Notes under the pieces: model-generated
The model's input: only the letters and a program-made list of their open reading frames with translations
Database searches by the model: none
What the model was told of the DNA's origin: nothing
Shown here: one piece after another, positions 15,063 through 24,074 of the stretch
Position numbering within the stretch: position 1 is the stretch's first letter
How the letters are laid out: every line of letters starts with the position of its first letter
NCBI GenBank assembly: GCA_028819545.1
Contig: JAPPLG010000031.1
Coordinates: 1 to 48,102, forward strand
From: Bdellovibrionales bacterium
Lineage (GTDB): Bacteria; Bdellovibrionota; Bdellovibrionia; Bdellovibrionales; UBA1609
Direction: 5' to 3'
DNA length: 48,102 bases
Position numbers and translations under genes: made by a program

Positions 15063-16311
15063 TAATCACTCCTTGAAACTGATTCTTATCTGCAGACCAA
15101 GAAATCAGACGGGCAGATACTTCCTGATTCAAAGCAGGAAGATCATCTTCAAAATGCACATTCCAATAATCACGGCTGACTGCCCCTTTCTGGAGAGGAA
15201 GAACTTTCTTAACTTTTCCGACTTGCAGTTCAGCTTGTTCATGAAATCTCTGATGACTTAAATTTCTCAATAACAAAGCACGTTTTGTTTTGTCGCGCTG
15301 AGAACAATGACCCTCCATACGAAGAGCATAAGTTTTAGGTCTTGCACTATAAGGAAAGACATGCATCTGAGTCCAATAACTGTTTTTAAATAATTCATAA
15401 GTGTCTTCAAAATCTGTTTGAGTCTCCCCCGGAAACCCTGCTATTAAATCCATACCCACAAAAGCTGAAGGTGTTTTGTTATAAATTTTATCCAGACATT
15501 TTTGAACATCCGCCCGTGTGTAGTTCCTCTTCATATTTTTTAAAACCCTTGTGGAACCGCTTTGAATACTCAGATGAAAATGCCGGCACATTCTTTCATC
15601 CTGATAAAGAGATAATAAAGAATCACTCAGCTCAACAGGCTCTAAACTGCTCAGACGAATGCGGGGTATGCGGGTCTTTTTTAACACTTCAGAAACTAAA
15701 TTGTATAAATTTTTATCTTTATCCTGATAGTCTCCAATATGCACCCCTGTCAGCACCACCTCATGAACTCCCTCAGCATGTTTCTCATTAATTTGATCAA
15801 CCAAGTGGGAAATGCTTAAACTGCGGCTTTTACCTCTTGCAAATGGAATGATACAAAAAGTACAAAACTGGGAACACCCATCCTGAATTTTAAGAAAAAA
15901 TCTGGTGTGATTTTTCTCGACCTGCCCCCCCGCACCCAATGGAGGATTTTTAAAAATATTGGAATGAAAAACACGTTCTTTTAAAGAGCCCTCTTCATAT
16001 TTTTTTAAAATATCCGCCAGCTGGTGTTTATGGGAGTTGCCTATAATCAAATGAATATCCGAACTTTGACTGTAACGGTCCAATTCCACCTGGCTTCCAC
16101 ATCCTGTCACAACAATAACGTCCTTGGGGTTTTTTCTTCTATAGCTTCGAATCCATCTTAAGGAATCCAAAATCGCATTTTCAGTAACTGCACATGTGTT
16201 AATAATATGGTATTTAAAAGAAGAATCTTCTTTATGAGATAAATTCTTCTGCAATAATGATGTATCGTATGTATTAACTTTGCATCCAAAAGTTTTAATC
16301 GTGTAATCCAC
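15046..16311 (-). CDS. mtaB: tRNA t6A37 methylthiotransferase (MtaB-type)
   Basis: A radical SAM enzyme that adds a methylthio group to t6A at position 37 of tRNAs. The N-terminal UPF0004 domain has the three cluster cysteines in FGCKVN, NTCAVT and TGCGSQ. The radical SAM CxxxCxxC is CSQFCTFC, followed by IIPFARGKSRS. VHIGDY, HLSIQSGS, KNMKRNYTRADV and GFPGETQTDFEDTYEL follow, and a short TRAM-like tail ends the protein (421 residues). NTYDT after FGCKVN and the MRRNYT-like motif favour MtaB over MiaB or RimO. It overlaps mnmA upstream by 17 bp and rnc downstream. Confidence 0.92.
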   Translation of the reverse strand: MDYTIKTFGCKVNTYDTSLLQKNLSHKEDSSFKYHIINTCAVTENAILDSLRWIRSYRRKNPKDVIVVTGCGSQVELDRYSQSSDIHLIIGNSHKHQLADILKKYEEGSLKERVFHSNIFKNPPLGAGGQVEKNHTRFFLKIQDGCSQFCTFCIIPFARGKSRSLSISHLVDQINEKHAEGVHEVVLTGVHIGDYQDKDKNLYNLVSEVLKKTRIPRIRLSSLEPVELSDSLLSLYQDERMCRHFHLSIQSGSTRVLKNMKRNYTRADVQKCLDKIYNKTPSAFVGMDLIAGFPGETQTDFEDTYELFKNSYWTQMHVFPYSARPKTYALRMEGHCSQRDKTKRALLLRNLSHQRFHEQAELQVGKVKKVLPLQKGAVSRDYWNVHFEDDLPALNQEVSARLISWSADKNQFQGVISESLV

Positions 16312-17365
16312 AAATACTTCCTCCGCCGATAAGCTGATTTTTTCTATAAATCACGGCTGACTGTCCGGGTGTTAAAGCTCTCTGAGGTTCTTCAAATTCA
16401 ATAAAACAATAAGCATTTTTAGGGTAAACACGAGCCCATTGAGCTTGATGTCCAAAACGAATTTTAACTTTTAACCTCTCTCCAGGCAACACGGTATCCA
16501 GCCAATGCAAATCTTTTACTTCCACCTGATGTTTGTATAAAAAATGCTCCTCGCCCAGCCACACAGCTTGACTGGAAGGATCAATTTTAATCACATAAAG
16601 AGGATGCTTGTAGGAAATCCCAAGCCTTTTTCTTTGTCCATATGTAAACTGATGAATCCCTGTATGAAAACCAAGAACCTCCCCTGAAGGATACAGTTTT
16701 AACTCTCCTTTTTTCTCTTTTTCCTGATAACGATCTATAAATTTCACATAGCCGCTTTTTCCAATAAAACAAAGCCCTGTTGAATCTTTTTTATCAAATA
16801 CAGGGAGTTTTTTTTCTTCTGCAATACGTCTCACAATGGCTTTATCCATACCTCCTACAGGAAAAAGCAACTTCGGCAACAAAGTTACAGGAGTGGTGAA
16901 AAGAAAATAAGTTTGATCCTTCCAGCTGTCTTCACTTTGATAGATTTTCCATTTTCCATTTTTGTTTTCCACTTTTGCATAGTGCCCTGTTGCTAAAAAA
17001 TCGCATTCCAACTCTTTCATCTTTTGTACAAGATAATGAAATTTAAGGTGTGTATTGCAGTTCAGACATGGAATAGGTGTTTCCCCTTTTTGGTAAGAAT
17101 CCATAAAAGGGTCAATCACCTTCTCTTTAAACTCTGATTCACAATTAATAACATAAAAAGGGATACTCAACATCTGAGCCACTCTTCTGGCATCCTCAAC
17201 ATCAACACTGGAGCAACAGGTTCCAAACCCCTGCTCACAGTCTTTCTCCGAGTAATCCCAAACCTGCATGGTCACACCGACAACGTCATAGCCTTGATCC
17301 ACCAACAAGGCCGCCGCCACAGAGCTGTCCACTCCACCACTCATTGCTACAAGTACACGTTTCAT
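16295..17365 (-). CDS. mnmA: tRNA-specific 2-thiouridylase
   Basis: MnmA installs sulfur at C2 of the wobble uridine in Lys, Glu and Gln tRNAs using ATP and persulfide sulfur. The start RVLVAMSGGVDSSVAAALL is the PP-loop. Catalytic cysteines lie in TPIPCLNCNTHLKF and STGLCFIG, and FLATGHYAKV and DQTYFLF are conserved. The C-terminal barrel domain ends GGGSICG. The 356-residue length is normal. The ATG at 17365 overlaps the stop of the adjacent cysteine desulfurase by 4 bp, so sulfur donor and user are translationally coupled. Confidence 0.97.
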   Translation of the reverse strand: MKRVLVAMSGGVDSSVAAALLVDQGYDVVGVTMQVWDYSEKDCEQGFGTCCSSVDVEDARRVAQMLSIPFYVINCESEFKEKVIDPFMDSYQKGETPIPCLNCNTHLKFHYLVQKMKELECDFLATGHYAKVENKNGKWKIYQSEDSWKDQTYFLFTTPVTLLPKLLFPVGGMDKAIVRRIAEEKKLPVFDKKDSTGLCFIGKSGYVKFIDRYQEKEKKGELKLYPSGEVLGFHTGIHQFTYGQRKRLGISYKHPLYVIKIDPSSQAVWLGEEHFLYKHQVEVKDLHWLDTVLPGERLKVKIRFGHQAQWARVYPKNAYCFIEFEEPQRALTPGQSAVIYRKNQLIGGGSICGLHD

Positions 17366-18534
17366 TGTTGACCCTCTAAACTCCTCAGTCTATCCACAAT
17401 CTCTTTTAAAACATCTGCAAACTTTTTTAAAGACTCCCACTCTATTCCTACACCAAAACTAACACGAAGAACACATTTTGCTTCACTGGGAGAGTACCCC
17501 ATACCCAATAAAACCGCACTGGGGGCAATACTGCCGGAATGACAGGCAGAACTCACACTCACTGAATAGCCCTTTAAATCCAAGTTCATCATTACTGTCT
17601 CTGCAAAAACTCCATCAATCATTATTGACGAGCAAGTGCCCACACGAGGGTGGTTTTTACCAATAAACCGCACTCCCTGAATGGACTTTTCAACAATAGA
17701 CTCCAATTGATCACGCCATTGGGTAATTTCCTGATTTTGTTTTAGAACTTCTTCACCCTTTTCAGCCACAGCCCCAAAAGCACAAATAGCCAAAACATTT
17801 TCGGTGCCGGCTCTGCGTTTTCTTTCCTGCGGGCCTCCATGGATTAAACTTTCCAAAGACAATCCTTTTTTTACATAAAGAGCCCCTGCCCCTTTTAAAG
17901 AATAAAATTTATGTCCTGATAAACTCAGAAGATCAACATTTAAACGTTCTGCATCCACAGGGATTTTACCCAAGGCCTGAATAGCATCTGAATGAAATAA
18001 GGCACCCGCTTTATGACTCAACTCCGCCAGCTTCTGAATAGGAAATATACATCCTGTCTCATTATTCACATACATAATAGAGACAAAAGCAGTGCGGTCA
18101 TCCAAAGCTTTTTCATATTTTTCCAAATCCAGATGACCCGATTTTAAAACGGGAATAACTTCCAACTGAAAACCATAATGATCTCTGACCCATTCACATA
18201 CACTTTTGACACTAGGGTGCTCAACAGAGGACGTAATAATTTTATTTCTTGATGAATTTCTAAACTTCTCAGCCAACCCTTTAATAGCCTGATTATTGGA
18301 TTCACTTCCACCGCTTGTAAAAACCACTTCCAAAGGACGTGCGTGGATAAAACGTGCTAACTGTTCTCGAGCTGTCCAAACACAACTGCGGGCTTCACGA
18401 GCCTTTTGATAAGTCGCACTGGGGTTTCCCCAATATTTAAGCCAATTCTGAACCTTATCCCCTAAAAAATCCGCTAAAGGAGCTGTCGAATTGTAATCTA
18501 AATAGACTCTGTCTAATTCCTTCAATACTTCCAT
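17362..18534 (-). CDS. iscS: Cysteine desulfurase (IscS/NifS family)
   Basis: A PLP enzyme that moves sulfur from cysteine onto its own cysteine. The 390 residues contain YLDYNSTAPL, SGGSESNNQAIKG, SSVEHPSV, YVNNETGCIFPI, HSDAIQALGKIP, the PLP lysine in LLSLSGHKFYSLKGAG, the RRAGTENV loop and the persulfide cysteine in SVSSACHSGS. The adjacent mnmA makes tRNA thiolation the likely main role; no iscU, iscA or other Fe-S assembly gene lies in this window. Group I (IscS) versus a dedicated NifS-like donor cannot be settled here. It is the first gene of the minus-strand RNA-modification operon and divergent from the gene at 18640. Confidence 0.93.
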   Translation of the reverse strand: MEVLKELDRVYLDYNSTAPLADFLGDKVQNWLKYWGNPSATYQKAREARSCVWTAREQLARFIHARPLEVVFTSGGSESNNQAIKGLAEKFRNSSRNKIITSSVEHPSVKSVCEWVRDHYGFQLEVIPVLKSGHLDLEKYEKALDDRTAFVSIMYVNNETGCIFPIQKLAELSHKAGALFHSDAIQALGKIPVDAERLNVDLLSLSGHKFYSLKGAGALYVKKGLSLESLIHGGPQERKRRAGTENVLAICAFGAVAEKGEEVLKQNQEITQWRDQLESIVEKSIQGVRFIGKNHPRVGTCSSIMIDGVFAETVMMNLDLKGYSVSVSSACHSGSIAPSAVLLGMGYSPSEAKCVLRVSFGVGIEWESLKKFADVLKEIVDRLRSLEGQQ

Positions 18535-18639
18535 ATTCAGATCTCCAGTTCTTATATGATTTTACTTAAGATCAAGTTTAAATAGTCCGTTTGTAAAATA
18601 GAAGAAGAATCAAAAATGATCAACAAGGATTCTTGATAT

Positions 18640-20490
18640 ATGAGCCCTATCACAGCCTGGAAAGAAAAATTTCAAGTTTCAACTTCCTGCACACTTGCAG
18701 AAGCATTGAAAAATCAGATTATCAATGAATCTGAATATCAGGAATGGGCCTCTAAATACTACGGGATTCCCGTAATGAAGGATGATTTTTTTGAGAAACA
18801 TTCATCAAACACAAAATTTCTGGAAACAGTACAAAATATTGCAAATCCATCAGCTATCCCCTGCTTTGAATGGAATAGCATCTTGTATGTGGCCTGTCTT
18901 GAACCGCAGGAAATCCATACAGATCAAAAAACAGTCTTTTTTATTACGTCCATTAAATCCATGGAGTCCTTATGGAAAAATTTTGAGCCTTCTAAAAAAG
19001 AAACAGTCAAGCAAGAGCAAAATCTTTCCCTTTCAGAGAATCCAAAAACCTCCATCCAAAAAGAAAAAGAGCCTCAAAAAGCAGAAGAAAAAACCTTAGA
19101 TATACAACAAAAATCCACTGTTCAAAAAATGGAAAATGACGGTATTGAGTTTGACAGCATGAACCCCTTTAGAGCTTTTATGTTTGCTGTAGGCGATCTT
19201 GCAAAAGCTTTTATGGGATTCATTGCTCCAAATCAAAAAAAATCTAAATACCCAATAAAACAAAAAACAAAATCGGTTACTATTCCAAACACTGATAAAA
19301 ATAATTTAAAAGAAGCTGTAGTCAATCAGGCCAACATAAAAGAAGTTGAAAAAGCTTCTTCTCAAACAATTATACCGGAATCCATTATCTCTGAAATAGA
19401 AGAAAGCGATCAGGTACAAAACACTCCACCTGCAACAAGAAAATCTTCTGGAGAAAAAGAACCTGCAGATATTGCTTTAGATGATGAAAGACCTAATGAC
19501 ATTGACAAACAATCCAAAAACTTAAAAGAAGAAGTGTCTATGCCTATTGCTTTAGATACAGGTGAGAAACCTGCTGAGGCTGATAAACAATCTATAGATC
19601 CAAAAGAAAAAGAAGAAACGCCTATGCCCATCTCTTTAGACATAGATGAAAAATCTATTGATACTGACGAACAATCCGCAGATTCAAAAATAGCAGAAGC
19701 CCCCACACCCATCGCTTTAGATACAGGTGAGAAACCTGCTGAGGCTGATAAACAATCTATAGATCCAAAAGAAAAAGAAGAAACGCCTATGCCCATCTCT
19801 TTAGACATAGATGAAAAATCTATTGATACTGACGAACAATCCGCAGATTCAAAAATAGCAGAAGCCCCCACACCCATCGCTTTAGACACAGAAAAGAAAC
19901 CTGCTGAAGCTCCACCTACACAAGAAGATGAGCAGTCACCTCATACATCTGGGAATTCACCATCCATGGATGAAGGAAACAGCCAGGAGCACGAAAGTAC
20001 AGCAAGCTCTTTTTTAATACTAGATCAAAAGAGAGCAACCTCAATGGATCAACTCAGCCCCATAAGGAGACCCCTGGAAGAAACAAAACATTACATTAAT
20101 TCTTATATACTGTTTATCTTCAAAGAAGGCTCTTTTATACCTTACAAATGGAGTTCCAACCTGCAGTCAGAAGAAAAAAAAGTTGCAGGTATTATAAAAA
20201 AACCTTCTGTTTTTCGTATTGTTCATGCCAGTAAACAACCCTACTTTGGGCATATTGCTCCTGTACTGGCAAATAACTCCTTTTTTAATCAATGGGGGTT
20301 TGAAACCCTTCCCAAACATGTGATTCTTATTCCATTTTTAGATGCCGAGAAACAAAATGTACTTGGAGTGTACCTTGGTATTTCTGAAACACGCACACTG
20401 CCCATTAAGTGTCTGCACGCCATTGAACAAATTGTCCAGCCTTTATCCACTTATTATGAAGACGGAAGTTTACTAAAGAAAGTTTCCTGA
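18640..20490 (+). CDS. Unknown cytosolic protein: MshEN-like start, repetitive acidic linker, GAF-like end
   Basis: Not recognised as a named gene. Residues ~10-115 (SCTLAEALKNQIINESEYQEWASKYYGIPV... AIPCFEWNSILYVACLEP) look like the MshEN fold that begins PilB/GspE ATPases and some c-di-GMP binders, but without clear ligand residues. Residues ~115-465 are a hydrophilic linker rich in Glu, Lys, Ser and Pro with a perfect 55-residue tandem repeat. Residues ~485-616 (INSYILFIFKEGSFIPYKW, FRIVHASKQPYFGHIAP, HVILIPFLDAEKQNVLGVYLG) resemble a GAF domain. There is no signal peptide. It sits near the pilus genes, so a signalling role with them is possible but unproven. Confidence 0.6.
   Translation: MSPITAWKEKFQVSTSCTLAEALKNQIINESEYQEWASKYYGIPVMKDDFFEKHSSNTKFLETVQNIANPSAIPCFEWNSILYVACLEPQEIHTDQKTVFFITSIKSMESLWKNFEPSKKETVKQEQNLSLSENPKTSIQKEKEPQKAEEKTLDIQQKSTVQKMENDGIEFDSMNPFRAFMFAVGDLAKAFMGFIAPNQKKSKYPIKQKTKSVTIPNTDKNNLKEAVVNQANIKEVEKASSQTIIPESIISEIEESDQVQNTPPATRKSSGEKEPADIALDDERPNDIDKQSKNLKEEVSMPIALDTGEKPAEADKQSIDPKEKEETPMPISLDIDEKSIDTDEQSADSKIAEAPTPIALDTGEKPAEADKQSIDPKEKEETPMPISLDIDEKSIDTDEQSADSKIAEAPTPIALDTEKKPAEAPPTQEDEQSPHTSGNSPSMDEGNSQEHESTASSFLILDQKRATSMDQLSPIRRPLEETKHYINSYILFIFKEGSFIPYKWSSNLQSEEKKVAGIIKKPSVFRIVHASKQPYFGHIAPVLANNSFFNQWGFETLPKHVILIPFLDAEKQNVLGVYLGISETRTLPIKCLHAIEQIVQPLSTYYEDGSLLKKVS
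19551..19880. repeat. Perfect tandem duplication, two 165-bp units, in a coding linker
   Basis: Units 19551-19715 and 19716-19880 appear identical by eye over their whole length, and the first bases of a third copy follow (TTTAGACACA, one change). 165 is a multiple of three, so each unit adds 55 residues in frame. Each unit also has an internal half-repeat (IALD.../ISLD...). Confidence 0.93.
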
Positions 20491-20493
20491 TAA

Positions 20494-21759
20494 TCATATA
20501 ATTTTTTGAAATTCAGATTTCTTCTGTGGAAAAGAAAGAGAAAATTCTTCTGCCCACTTCTTAGCAATAACAGTCTGATTGAGCTTTAATAAAGCTTTTA
20601 AAGCAAAAACAGCTGATTCACTTCTTAACCGTTCATCCGGATATTTAGATAAAGCAATTTCACGAAAGACAGGAGCTGTTTGACCGTACTCCCCCATACG
20701 AAACAAAGCTTTATTTTTTAAATATCGAACTTCAAACACTGATTTCCTCAAAACACTATGCTTTAAATAAAAGTTATAAGCTTGAAGCTCCAAGCGCGGA
20801 TCTCCGGACAACTGAGCCAAAGAATGATAAAGATGAAATAAATTTTCAAGATGAATAAACTTCTCCCCTCTTTCTTCAGGCTTTAAGTAGAAACGAATAA
20901 ACCTTTGCTCAAATAAAATATGACGCTGATAAAAGTTCAAAGATTGTGCATACTGTTTTATTTTTGCGGCCCACTCAGCGGCTGATAGCACCATCACAGA
21001 ATCCAAAGGAAAGTAAGAAAGATAGATCTGATACAATTGAATAACATTTTTATCCTGCTTATGAGAATGTGCGATATAAATTAAATTCTGAATAGATTTA
21101 GGAAAATTTCTGCATGAATTATGACTGCAAGCCTGATTTTGTAAATAAATCTGACAAGCTTTATCAAAGTAATGCACCACCTTTTCCCAATCATTTCTAC
21201 TAAGGTAATACCTCGTATCAGACAAAGCAGACTCTAAAGGACTTAAAGATTCTTTTTTCAAAGAAGATGTCTGCTTGTTATTTATTTGTTTTAAATTTTT
21301 TTGCATCTGACGTGATAAAGAGCGTGCTTTTACAATTCTTTTGCGGCTTTTACTGGAAGACAACACCTGCTGATACGCATTTAAAGCTTGAGAATAAGAA
21401 GAAAGTACTTCATATAAATATCCAATACGAAATAAGATCTTGGACTTTTCTTCTCCATCTGTCACACGATTGAGAGCTTTTTTATACAGATAAATAGCTT
21501 CTGTAATTTCATCTTTCAGCTTATGATCTGTTGAAAAACTTGCATGAGCAACATTTTCTCCCTTCACTTTATCCAAAGTGATTTCAGCCAAACGCACCTC
21601 TAAGGAATAGAGGCGGGCCTTATCCACATATTTAGACTGAGTATAAGCTTTGGAAAGCTCCTGCAGAACCTGCTCTTTAGATAAAGACTGTTCAGATAGT
21701 ATCGTGAAGGGTCCGAACAACAAAAGAGCACATAAGAAATATCTTAAGTAAGTATACAT
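20494..21759 (-). CDS. Exported tetratricopeptide-repeat protein
   Basis: A 421-residue protein with an N-terminal signal segment (YLRYFLCALLLFGPFTILS) and then almost entirely helical sequence. TPR-like pairs are visible at ~85-135 (AIYLYKKALNRV...KILFRIGYLYEVLSSYSQALNAYQQVL) and again towards the end (KNKALFRMGEYGQTAPVFREIA). Two cysteines lie in QACSHNSCRNF. It probably acts in the periplasm as a protein-interaction scaffold. It begins 7 bp after pilR and is likely the last gene of the pil operon, so a pilus role is possible, but it is not one of the standard Pil TPR proteins such as PilF. It converges on the gene ending at 20490 with a 3-bp gap. Confidence 0.72.
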   Translation of the reverse strand: MYTYLRYFLCALLLFGPFTILSEQSLSKEQVLQELSKAYTQSKYVDKARLYSLEVRLAEITLDKVKGENVAHASFSTDHKLKDEITEAIYLYKKALNRVTDGEEKSKILFRIGYLYEVLSSYSQALNAYQQVLSSSKSRKRIVKARSLSRQMQKNLKQINNKQTSSLKKESLSPLESALSDTRYYLSRNDWEKVVHYFDKACQIYLQNQACSHNSCRNFPKSIQNLIYIAHSHKQDKNVIQLYQIYLSYFPLDSVMVLSAAEWAAKIKQYAQSLNFYQRHILFEQRFIRFYLKPEERGEKFIHLENLFHLYHSLAQLSGDPRLELQAYNFYLKHSVLRKSVFEVRYLKNKALFRMGEYGQTAPVFREIALSKYPDERLRSESAVFALKALLKLNQTVIAKKWAEEFSLSFPQKKSEFQKII

Positions 21760-21766
21760 ATGCTTC

Positions 21767-23041
21767 TTAAGCTAGTTTATATTTATGAATTCTATGTTTC
21801 AAGGATCTGGGAGTAATTTTCAACAATTGAGCCGCTTTTTCCCGATTTCCTTTAGACCGATGAATAGCTTCCGAAAGAATTTGCTTTTCCGCTTGACGCA
21901 TAACGTGAGTTAAATCCATTCCTTCTGAAGGAAATTCAAAATGAAGGATGTTGTTGTCTTCTGTCTTATGCTCTTTCAACTGTAAATCTCTTGTCTCAAT
22001 CACATCTCCTGTAGAAAACAGCACCGCCTTTTCAATCATATTTGCCAATTCCCTAATATTGCCGGGATAGGTATACTCCTGCAGATATTTAAAAGCCTCT
22101 TCAGAAAACTTCACATGACTTTTTGAATACTTTTCCTGATTTTTCTTTAAGAAATATTGAATTAAAAAAGGGATATCTTCCCTTCTCTCTCTTAACGGAG
22201 GAAGATCTAAATGAATAATAGCTAAACGATGAAACAAGTCTTCGCGAAACATCTGTTTTTGAATCATCTGCTCCAAATTCTGATTGGTTGCAGAAATAAT
22301 TCTGACATCCACTTCATATTCCTCTAAAGAACCTATAGGCCGCACTTTTTTATCTTGAACCACTCGAAGTAATTTAGCCTGTAAATTCAAAGGTAAATCC
22401 CCTAATTCATCCAAAAATAAAGTGCCTTGATGAGAAACTTCAAAAAAACCTTTTTTATCAGCTACAGCTCCCGTGAAACTGCCTTTCTTATGACCAAAAA
22501 ACTCTGATTCCATCAAATTTTCTGAAATAGCCCCACAATGAACCGTTGTAAAGTTATGTAAAGACCTGGAGCTTTTTTGATGAATAAAACGGGCAAACAA
22601 CTCTTTACCTGTACCGCTTTCCCCCGTTAACAAAACAGGGGTATTATAAACAGAAATTTTTTCCATTTGATCCAACAGTTCTTGTATAGATGTCCCTATA
22701 ATTTCTATATTGCCGAAATGATAAAGAAGCCTCTCCAGTTTTGATTTTGCATCTTTAATAGAAAGAGGTTTTTGAATGTAATCTGCAGACTCATCATAGC
22801 GATCACCCATCCACAAAACAGGAATCGAAAAGTCCCATTGATCGCGGGAGACCACAGTTTCATCTGCAATAACAGCATGAAAATCTCTATTATTCAGGAG
22901 ATCTTTAGCTTGATTCAAATGATCTGAAAAAACCAACTCAATAGAAGCAGGTATTTGCTGGCATAAAACTTTAAACAGCGAATGGATATGTGAGTCCGAA
23001 TCAACAACTAAAACAAATTTCTTAGCAGATGAATTCTTCAT
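21767..23041 (-). CDS. pilR: Sigma-54-dependent response regulator, PilR-like
   Basis: An NtrC-family activator of sigma-54 promoters, by position the regulator of pilus genes. A compact receiver domain (1-105) keeps the acidic pair D14/D16, a candidate phospho-acceptor D60 (VIADE) and K91, but the usual Ser/Thr switch residue is not evident (VLWMGD). The AAA+ domain has GESGTGKELFARFIH (Walker A), GSFTGA (the sigma-54 contact loop, Ser variant common in PilR), FLDELGDLP (Walker B) and PGNIRELANMIE. A Fis-type HTH ends the 424 residues (GNREKAAQLLKITPRSLKHRI). The start is 2 nt after the pilS-like stop. Confidence 0.88.
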   Translation of the reverse strand: MKNSSAKKFVLVVDSDSHIHSLFKVLCQQIPASIELVFSDHLNQAKDLLNNRDFHAVIADETVVSRDQWDFSIPVLWMGDRYDESADYIQKPLSIKDAKSKLERLLYHFGNIEIIGTSIQELLDQMEKISVYNTPVLLTGESGTGKELFARFIHQKSSRSLHNFTTVHCGAISENLMESEFFGHKKGSFTGAVADKKGFFEVSHQGTLFLDELGDLPLNLQAKLLRVVQDKKVRPIGSLEEYEVDVRIISATNQNLEQMIQKQMFREDLFHRLAIIHLDLPPLRERREDIPFLIQYFLKKNQEKYSKSHVKFSEEAFKYLQEYTYPGNIRELANMIEKAVLFSTGDVIETRDLQLKEHKTEDNNILHFEFPSEGMDLTHVMRQAEKQILSEAIHRSKGNREKAAQLLKITPRSLKHRIHKYKLA

Positions 23042-23043
23042 TT

Positions 23044-24072
23044 TTAACTCACCTGTTGAGTGGTCTCTTCCCCATTTGGAAGCTTGATATACAGAGAATT
23101 TGTTTTATCTGAAACTTCAATTTGGCCTCCATGCTCATCAATCACCTTTTGAATCACACTAAAACCTTTAAGCCAGTTGAAAACCTGAAGAGGCTCTTTG
23201 ACTTGAGCCACCCCTAATTTTTCCAACTGAATAACAGCCCATGTTCCGTCATTATAAGTAGTGATTTTCAATTTTTGAAAATCACTATAAGTATGGAAAA
23301 ACCACTGAATTAAACTAATCATGACTTGTTTCAATTTACTTTTATATCCAAAAATCACAGAAACCTCAGATAACTCACATTGAATAGACTGAAATTTCGT
23401 TTTGGAGTGAATGTATTCCACTACCTCTCCAATTAATTCATTAATATTTAATTTCTCCTGATGAACATCAGAATCTTCTGTATCTTCTAAAAACGCATCC
23501 CAGCGAAAACGACGAAGAGGGTGAGTAAAAGAACGCTTTACATTCCAATACAGGTGTCGAAAAGAGGAAAGCCAAGGCTGAAAGTAAACTCCCATGAATC
23601 CAGCAGAGAAAGCCATTAAAAGAAATATAAAGTTATTAAGAGCAAAAAATGTTCCATCAACAGAAGCAAAATGTGGAGAGATAAAATGAACCCAAGTGAA
23701 CAAGCAAGAAGTCCAAAGCCCCTGCAAAAGAGAACCTTTATATTGAAACTGCAGTCCGGCAAACAAAATATGCATCAGCCATATAAAAGATAAAAATCCA
23801 AAAAAAGTATATCCTGTAAGATAAATAATAAAAGCAACAAGCAAAGCATCACAAAAATGAATAATAGGCCAAGCTTTAAAATGATTTGGAAAGATAAAAA
23901 TAAGAGCATCAAAGGCCAGTGCCGCCCCGGCAAGAGAATACATAAAAACCCATACTTCAGCATTTAAAAATGCAGGTTGAGTAAAGGCATAAACCAAGCC
24001 CATAACAAATAAGGACACATGAAATACAGAACGAAAAATATTAACTAAAGAAGGAATGAATGTTTTTATCAT
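23044..24072 (-). CDS. pilS: PilS-like membrane sensor with degenerate kinase domain
   Basis: By position this is the partner of PilR. Residues 1-175 have about six hydrophobic helices, as PilS does. The kinase part is abnormal. The dimerisation region (~178-205, RHLYWNVKRSFTHPLRRF) has no H-E/D-x-x-N-P phospho-acceptor motif. The N-box position reads KQVMISLIQWFFHTYSD with no Asn. I find no DxGxG box. Only the late GFSVIQKVIDEHGGQIEV segment recalls a HATPase G2 box. I therefore read it as a pseudokinase that may still sense or bind PilR. No frameshift is visible, and the coding frame is continuous with pilC (2-nt gap) and pilR (2-nt gap). The symbol is by context. Confidence 0.7.
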   Translation of the reverse strand: MIKTFIPSLVNIFRSVFHVSLFVMGLVYAFTQPAFLNAEVWVFMYSLAGAALAFDALIFIFPNHFKAWPIIHFCDALLVAFIIYLTGYTFFGFLSFIWLMHILFAGLQFQYKGSLLQGLWTSCLFTWVHFISPHFASVDGTFFALNNFIFLLMAFSAGFMGVYFQPWLSSFRHLYWNVKRSFTHPLRRFRWDAFLEDTEDSDVHQEKLNINELIGEVVEYIHSKTKFQSIQCELSEVSVIFGYKSKLKQVMISLIQWFFHTYSDFQKLKITTYNDGTWAVIQLEKLGVAQVKEPLQVFNWLKGFSVIQKVIDEHGGQIEVSDKTNSLYIKLPNGEETTQQVS

Positions 24073-24074
24073 TA

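Noticed and set aside
19410-19889. 159-codon open frame antisense to the repetitive linker
   Set aside because: It is an artefact of the biased composition and the 165-bp duplication of the plus-strand gene; no start signal.
23044-24072. Frameshift or sequencing error explaining the missing kinase motifs in the PilS-like gene
   Set aside because: The frame is uninterrupted with normal coupling to both neighbours, and I saw no kinase motifs in the alternative frames of this region.
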